Shown here: in pieces, positions 5,952 through 9,453 of the stretch
Layout: every line of letters starts with the position of its first letter
How positions within the stretch are numbered: position 1 is the stretch's first letter
Origin: Planctomycetaceae bacterium
GTDB taxonomy: Bacteria > Planctomycetota > Planctomycetia > Pirellulales > Thermoguttaceae
Assembly: GCA_031267635.1 (NCBI GenBank)
Contig: JAIRYX010000399.1
Coordinates: 1 to 9,453, forward strand
Direction: 5' to 3'
DNA: 9,453 bases
The notes under the pieces: model-generated
Seen by the model: the letters and a program-made list of their open reading frames with translations, nothing else
Told to the model about the DNA's origin: nothing
The model's database searches: none
Position numbers and translations under genes: made by a program

Positions 5952-7079
5952 TTGGTTTTTCCCTTTGAACTTCACTTGTCATTTGTTGAAAAGTTGTTAA
6001 AATTCTCTCACGGTTATTCTACTTCCTTTCCTCCTATTTTTCGGTGTATTTTGTTACCCACTTCTGATTCTCCAGATTCGTCAAATTTATCCGCCGTGTC
6101 CAAAACTTCCGAGCCGGATACTTCGCGCTTGGTTCGTTACGGATTGCTCTGCGCGTTTATATCGTCGATGCTTTATTCGCTGACCAATGTTGGAATGCGT
6201 TACCTGATTACGCTCGGAGCGGAACGCTCGTGGATTTTATTCATGAAAGAAATCATTTGTGTCGTTTCGGTAACGCTTCTCATTTTCTGGCTCGCGTTGC
6301 GTGGAAAGTATTTTGTGCCGAAATTTCGATGGATTTTTTATATCCTTGTCGGCGGCACGGCTTGCGAATTGTTCGGGGCGCAGCTCAATCTGATGTCGCT
6401 CGAACTTGCCGGAATTATCGTTTGCGTGCCGATTATTCAGTCTGCGACGATGGTTTTTGCCACGTTTTACGGTTATTGTTTTCTTCAGGAAAAACTTAAT
6501 CGCCAGATGCTGACAGCTATTGCAATTTTGCTAACAGGAATCGTTTGCCTTGTTGTCAGCCCGAAACTTTCCGAAAATCTGTCGCAAACGCAAACAGCCA
6601 ATTTGACTCGCGCTGTGCCGCTAACGCTGATTCTCGGCGGCGTTTGGGCGGTTTTGGGCGGTATGGCATACGCGGTGCATATTTTTTATTTACGGGTGTC
6701 CGCGCGAAGTTTTCAAATACCGGTGACGCTTATTATGCTCGAAGTGACAGGAATCGGCACGATCATTTTTTTTGAGGGATTCTGGCGGTCGCACGGTTAT
6801 CAGCTTGCCGCGCTTTGGGAAAACATTCCGACAAAACATTGGATAATCGGATTGCTCACCGGCTCTTCCAACACGGTCGCGTTTTATTTTCAAATTACCG
6901 GACTTCGCTATCTAATCGCCGCACGTGCTCAAGTGATTGCAATCGGACAAATTGTTATCGGCACGCTTTTCGGTATTTTCTTTTTCAATGAACCAACCAA
7001 TTTGCTACTCTGGCTCGGAATGTTTTTAATTGTCGCCGGAATCGTGGTGGTAAGTTTTGCGAAATCGGAAAAGAAATAG
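5952..7079 (+). CDS. DMT-superfamily permease with two EamA domains
   Basis: This is an inner-membrane transporter of the drug/metabolite superfamily (EamA type); the substrate cannot be assigned. The 375-residue product has about ten hydrophobic segments. The first half (about residues 62-198) runs from LVRYGLLCAFISSMLYSLTN through VPIIQSATMVFATFYGYCF, and the second (about 218-372) from LILGGVWAVLGGMAYAVHIF to GMFLIVAGIVVVSFAKSEKK. A GLRYLIAARAQVIAIGQIVI stretch shows the usual proline-poor re-entrant motif of the second repeat. The first in-frame ATG lies inside the first membrane segment, so the start must be non-ATG. TTG at 5952 is the longest choice; TTG at 6051 and 6129 and GTG at 6096 are alternatives. 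None has a clear ribosome site. The 60 residues before the first segment are polar and probably cytoplasmic. Its 3' end touches the CRISPR-like repeats, and it converges with the gene at 7234. Confidence 0.85.
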   Translation: MVFPFELHLSFVEKLLKFSHGYSTSFPPIFRCILLPTSDSPDSSNLSAVSKTSEPDTSRLVRYGLLCAFISSMLYSLTNVGMRYLITLGAERSWILFMKEIICVVSVTLLIFWLALRGKYFVPKFRWIFYILVGGTACELFGAQLNLMSLELAGIIVCVPIIQSATMVFATFYGYCFLQEKLNRQMLTAIAILLTGIVCLVVSPKLSENLSQTQTANLTRAVPLTLILGGVWAVLGGMAYAVHIFYLRVSARSFQIPVTLIMLEVTGIGTIIFFEGFWRSHGYQLAALWENIPTKHWIIGLLTGSSNTVAFYFQITGLRYLIAARAQVIAIGQIVIGTLFGIFFFNEPTNLLLWLGMFLIVAGIVVVSFAKSEKK

Positions 7080-7209
7080 ATTTTGAATCTTTATTGACCC
7101 AAAAAGATTCCGGCGTTATCGAATTATCTATAATAGTAGAAATTCTAAACTCTTCATTGACTCAAAATGCCGTTACGACGGCGTTGGCTTATCTACAATA
7201 GTAGAAATT
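7079..7209 (-). CRISPR. mini CRISPR-like array with Cas12a (type V-A) repeats, no cas genes
   Basis: Read on the minus strand, 7209-7191 is AATTTCTACTATTGTAGAT and 7144-7126 is AATTTCTACTATTATAGAT, 18 of 19 identical and 65 bases apart. This is the Cas12a crRNA handle: TCTAC/GTAGA stem with a short loop; the Francisella form differs in one loop base. The second copy is a full 36-base repeat (7161-7126), opening GTCAATGAAGAGTTTAG as type V-A repeats do. A third, decayed repeat starts GTCAATAAAGATTCAAAATC at 7098. The intervening spacers are 29 bases (7190-7162) and 27 bases (7125-7099), normal for Cas12a. The leader-side repeat lacks a recognisable 5' half, and one stem base of repeat 2 is mutated. 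The array lies 25 bases past the stop of the co-oriented gene at 7234 and could be transcribed as its 3' UTR. It is either a decaying orphan array or one used by a Cas12a encoded elsewhere. Confidence 0.65.
7172..7185. terminator. hairpin in the first spacer, possible bidirectional terminator
   Basis: GCCGTTACGACGGC is a 5-bp GC-rich stem with a four-base loop. It is preceded by CAAAAT on the plus strand, so on the minus strand it is followed by ATTTTG. It lies between two convergent genes and could end transcription of the small zinc-ribbon gene. The T-run is short. Confidence 0.35.
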
Positions 7210-7233
7210 TTTCGTGAGCTTGCGTGGCAAAAC

Positions 7234-7524
7234 TTAAAAAAGCATGACTATAATAATCGCAATAAAGAAGATTAAAAGAATCGGGGCAGCAATAGTGATT
7301 CGTAGCCAAAACGAGTAAGCTTGAACGATTTGTCCGCAGAATTTGCATTCGTAGATTTCGTGAACGAAATTTTGTTCGTGTAAAATAAGTCCCCGTTTTT
7401 TACAACATGGGCATTTTTTCGCTGTGTTTGTCATGAGTGAGATTGGCTTTTGAAACGGCAAAGCCGTCACAACTTGTTGCCGCCGCAGAAATATCATAAA
7501 TTTTTTTAACATTCGTTTTTTCAT
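7234..7524 (-). CDS. small zinc-ribbon membrane protein
   Basis: A 96-residue product of no recognised family. A basic N-terminus (MKKRMLKKFMIFLRRQQ) is followed by a two-knuckle zinc-ribbon pattern: CPCC (about residues 38-41), then CKFCG (about 61-65), spaced about 20 residues. A single C-terminal membrane segment (FWLRITIAAPILLIFFIAII, then VMLF) ends the protein. The topology would be a cytoplasmic zinc ribbon anchored by a tail segment. ATG at 7524 has AGGAG 15 bases upstream, rather far; ATG codons at 7512 and 7434 are alternatives, and the last would leave just the ribbon and the membrane tail. The gene stands alone, convergent with the permease, and is followed at 25 bases by the CRISPR-like repeats on the same strand. 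Confidence 0.6.
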   Translation of the reverse strand: MKKRMLKKFMIFLRRQQVVTALPFQKPISLMTNTAKKCPCCKKRGLILHEQNFVHEIYECKFCGQIVQAYSFWLRITIAAPILLIFFIAIIIVMLF

Positions 7525-7916
7525 CGAAAATCTTTGCTTCTCCTGAAAATGAAAAATACCACGATATTTTCCATGTCTTCGGGATAAAATCTCCTCATTA
7601 ACAAATTTTCTTTATGTAATTTAGCTGATTTGACGGAAAAGTCCAATCGTTAATCACAAAAATTCCACTGAATTTCGATAAAATTGAAAAAATGACTTCA
7701 TTACCTCCCAATATCCTGAAAATTTCAGAGTCAAAAAATCATAACACAGCGCTAAAATTTTCTAAAATTCGATATCAGCGAACTCCAGTATTCAACGTAA
7801 TTCATTCTTACATTATCAAAATAGACAAAATACAAAAAATATAAATAAGATTATTGATAAATTTTCTTTATTTTTGAAGATTATTAGATTTTAGTGATAT
7901 TTTGTTTCTGCTTTAT
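7525..7916. other. AT-rich non-coding spacer between divergent genes
   Basis: About 390 bases with high A+T, no frame of substance and no copies of the TIR repeat family. It lies between the minus-strand zinc-ribbon gene and the plus-strand secreted-protein gene, so it must hold both promoters. Only the latter could be placed. Confidence 0.5.
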
Positions 7917-7925
7917 TGTTATAAT
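7917..7925 (+). promoter_or_regulatory. extended -10 promoter upstream of the cysteine-rich protein
   Basis: TGTTATAAT is a perfect TGnTATAAT extended -10. No good -35 lies 16-18 bases upstream, as is usual for extended -10 promoters. It would give a leader of about 100 bases, in which AACCATTGATGGTT (7972-7985) can form a small hairpin. Confidence 0.5.
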
Positions 7926-8017
7926 ATAAAGTGTGTAGTGTTAACGAGAAGATTTTACTGTTAAAATTTTCAACCATTGATGGTTTGTATGAGCAAGCCA
8001 AATAAACAATTCCTTAA

Positions 8018-8023
8018 AAGGAG
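8018..8023 (+). promoter_or_regulatory. strong ribosome binding site for the gene at 8030
   Basis: AAGGAG ends 6 bases before the ATG, separated by a run of A. It is the clearest Shine-Dalgarno in the window and fixes the start at 8030. Confidence 0.8.
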
Positions 8024-8029
8024 AAAAAA

Positions 8030-8482
8030 ATGAAGAAGTTGAATCTGATTGATTGCGGTTTGTTGGCATTGATTGTTAGTGCTGGTTTGGGATTAGCAAG
8101 TTTTGATGCCGCTTGTGTCTGGGCTGATACGAATTGTTCCAACACTAAAGAAGCACCAGCAGCATGTAGTAGTTGCGAAAATACATATGATCCAGAACAT
8201 GATGAATGTGTTTTTGGTGGAAATTTAACTACCCCAGGTGAATCTGGAGGGTATGTGTTTTGTTCAGGTGGTGGACTTGAAGTAAATATGGATGGTCCTT
8301 TTAGTGTGACAAGCGCACCAGGAAGCCGTATAATTCCAGGAGCAACTGAGTGGTGTACTACTTCTCATAATTGTGTGATAAATACGACAACTGAACCAGG
8401 TGAACTGGCTCCATTTTGTGTAATGAAATTGTATTCCGATACCGCTCAAGCAAATTTATCTGAATCTTGTCCTGAACAATGA
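8030..8482 (+). CDS. small cysteine-rich secreted protein
   Basis: A 150-residue exported protein with no family I recognise. Residues 1-32 (MKKLNLIDCGLLALIVSAGL then GLASFDAACVWA) form a signal peptide, with likely cleavage before DTNC. The mature part of about 118 residues has nine cysteines (about 36, 46, 49, 60, 78, 109, 115, 130, 147), including CSSC. It is rich in Gly, Ser, Thr and Asn, has few basic residues and is clearly acidic. Several disulfides and an extracellular or surface location are likely; the odd cysteine number leaves room for a dimer or a ligand. Composition is AT-richer than dnaA and the beta-helix gene, like the exported-protein gene 280 bases downstream on the same strand. 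Confidence 0.75.
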   Translation: MKKLNLIDCGLLALIVSAGLGLASFDAACVWADTNCSNTKEAPAACSSCENTYDPEHDECVFGGNLTTPGESGGYVFCSGGGLEVNMDGPFSVTSAPGSRIIPGATEWCTTSHNCVINTTTEPGELAPFCVMKLYSDTAQANLSESCPEQ

Positions 8483-8505
8483 AATGTCATGACCCAATTT
8501 TAGGC

Positions 8506-8614
8506 AACAACCATAGAGCAACCTCTGAAAACCCCGTTTGGGGGTGTTCGTATCTGTAACCCCGCATAAAATCAAAAGGTAACACTAGCTTGAAAGGATT
8601 TTTCGGAGGTTGTT
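8506..8614 (+). ncRNA. nested inverted repeats, possible structured RNA or terminator
   Basis: CAACCTCTGAAAA (8519-8531) pairs with TTTTCGGAGGTTG (8600-8612) at 12 of 13 positions (a G-U pair at the other). Just inside, ACCCC-GTTTG-GGGGT (8531-8545) makes a 5-bp GC hairpin. AACAACC (8506-8512) can alternatively pair with GGTTGTT (8608-8614), competing with the outer helix. A GTGTT/AACAC pair is also possible inside. No strong T-run follows, so it is not a plain terminator. It resembles no RNA family I can name. Confidence 0.35.
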
Positions 8615-8714
8615 ATAAGAGTGTGACCAATGCGTCTGCTTTGCAAATGAGAACGTAGCATATATCCTCGAAGAACGAACTACCAAATTAAGTCTTGTAA
8701 ATCTTTCAACCCAA

Positions 8715-9453
8715 ATTACTAAAAATTTTCAATCGCCAATAATACAGGAAAAGAAAATGCTCATGTCAAAATGGATTATTATTTGTTGTTTTGTCTTTGG
8801 ATATTCTTTAAAAAATATTGCATTCGCGGATTCCTTTGAAGAAGCAAAACAAATACTTGCACAATGTATTGAAGGACGCAAAAAGATAAATTCAGGACAA
8901 ATGATTCTTCAATCGAAATATGAAGGACGTGGAAGCGGTACTACGCACGCAAGCAGTTATACAATGGATATAACGTTTGATCGAGAGCGTTTTTTTATAA
9001 AAAAAAACGAAAAAAAGCGAACCAATTTCTATTGCTCAAATTGCGATATACCCGATTCTTTCGTTTGTCTGGATTTACAACCAATTATGCACGTTGACCC
9101 TAATATCCCAAAACCTCCCCCAAAAGAAGAGACAGATCAGCAAGCAGATCCGTTCCCCAACGCCGTAATGTATATTCAGGAAAATCATATTGTTATGAAT
9201 CCCGCTGATAGTGCGGGTTGGTTGAAAAAAAGACTGAGTACGCGGGATTACTCTATTCCTGATTTTCAACAAATAGGTATTATTCCATGCAATAGTTTTA
9301 TGACGTGGCTTAATCCTCTTGAAAACTTTGCTACTGGTTTCACTATAGACAAAACAAAAGTAGTGAACTCAAAATCAGGAAATATTACGGTTAATCCAAT
9401 TACAGTCCATCCAATTGTTGATGAATCTATTGATGGGGATATATGCAAAAAAG
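8715..9453 (+). repeat. long inverted repeat, right arm (pairs with 1-729)
   Basis: This is the opposite arm of the repeat at 1-729. The last 119 bases are identical to the reverse complement of the first 119. Homology reaches upstream to ATTACTAAAAA at 8715; before that the sequence differs from that next to copy 1, where element 1 begins at the same spot. Confidence 0.85.
8763..9453 (+). CDS. exported hypothetical protein, copy 2 (3' end beyond window)
   Basis: An open frame of 230 codons reaches the window edge without a stop. It has the same signal peptide (MSKWIIICCFVFGYSLKNIAFA) and the same cysteine pattern (FYCSNCD, FVC, IPC, DIC) as copy 1. It differs by 13 residues and a three-proline insertion that makes IPKPPPKEETDQQADPFP. 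Most differences cluster between residues 93 and 135, while the ends are nearly invariant. ATG at 8757 is an alternative start with better spacing to AGGAA, but copy 1 lacks it, so the shared ATG is chosen. It lies downstream of the cysteine-rich protein on the same strand, 280 bases apart. Confidence 0.75.
   Translation, partial: MSKWIIICCFVFGYSLKNIAFADSFEEAKQILAQCIEGRKKINSGQMILQSKYEGRGSGTTHASSYTMDITFDRERFFIKKNEKKRTNFYCSNCDIPDSFVCLDLQPIMHVDPNIPKPPPKEETDQQADPFPNAVMYIQENHIVMNPADSAGWLKKRLSTRDYSIPDFQQIGIIPCNSFMTWLNPLENFATGFTIDKTKVVNSKSGNITVNPITVHPIVDESIDGDICKK

Overview
The window looks like a bacterial chromosomal segment around the dnaA gene. It is most likely a Planctomycetota-type genome. 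That guess rests on a short, aberrant DnaA, a large secreted GH141-like beta-helix protein, several exported proteins of no recognised family, sparse operons with long repeat-filled spacers, and no dnaN next to dnaA. It is an inference from style, not a phylogenetic result.

Layout. Bases 1-682 (minus strand) and 8763-9453 (plus strand) hold two diverged copies of one exported-protein gene in inverted orientation; both run off the window. The outermost 119 bases of the two ends are exact reverse complements, so the window is probably a contig that stops on a collapsed repeat. Inside copy 1 lies a TIR-bounded repeat element (725-886). Next come a secreted right-handed beta-helix protein on the minus strand (917-2815), a second repeat element (2884-3154) and a degenerate repeat region with a parS-like site (3155-3758). 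dnaA follows on the minus strand (3759-5042, or 5060 with a GTG start). A second repeat-rich spacer (5061-5951) holds two more complete elements and a second, weaker parS-like site. A ten-segment DMT/EamA permease (5952-7079, plus) follows.

Between the permease and a small zinc-ribbon membrane protein (7234-7524, minus) lies the most striking feature. It is a miniature CRISPR-like array (7079-7209, read on the minus strand) whose repeats carry the Cas12a (type V-A) crRNA handle AATTTCTACTATTGTAGAT. No cas gene is visible. The last third is AT-rich. It carries an extended -10 promoter, a small cysteine-rich secreted protein (8030-8482), a spacer with nested inverted repeats that may be a structured RNA, and copy 2 of the exported-protein gene.

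How the parts relate. Two parS-like sites on either side of dnaA suggest the replication-origin and segregation region, although I saw no consensus DnaA boxes. At least four complete elements and several remnants of one short repeat family (ends like GTAACTATTCAGTTGCCC) occupy the non-coding DNA around dnaA and the beta-helix gene. One of them ends exactly where the two inverted gene copies stop resembling each other. The protein-coding genes do not form an obvious pathway.
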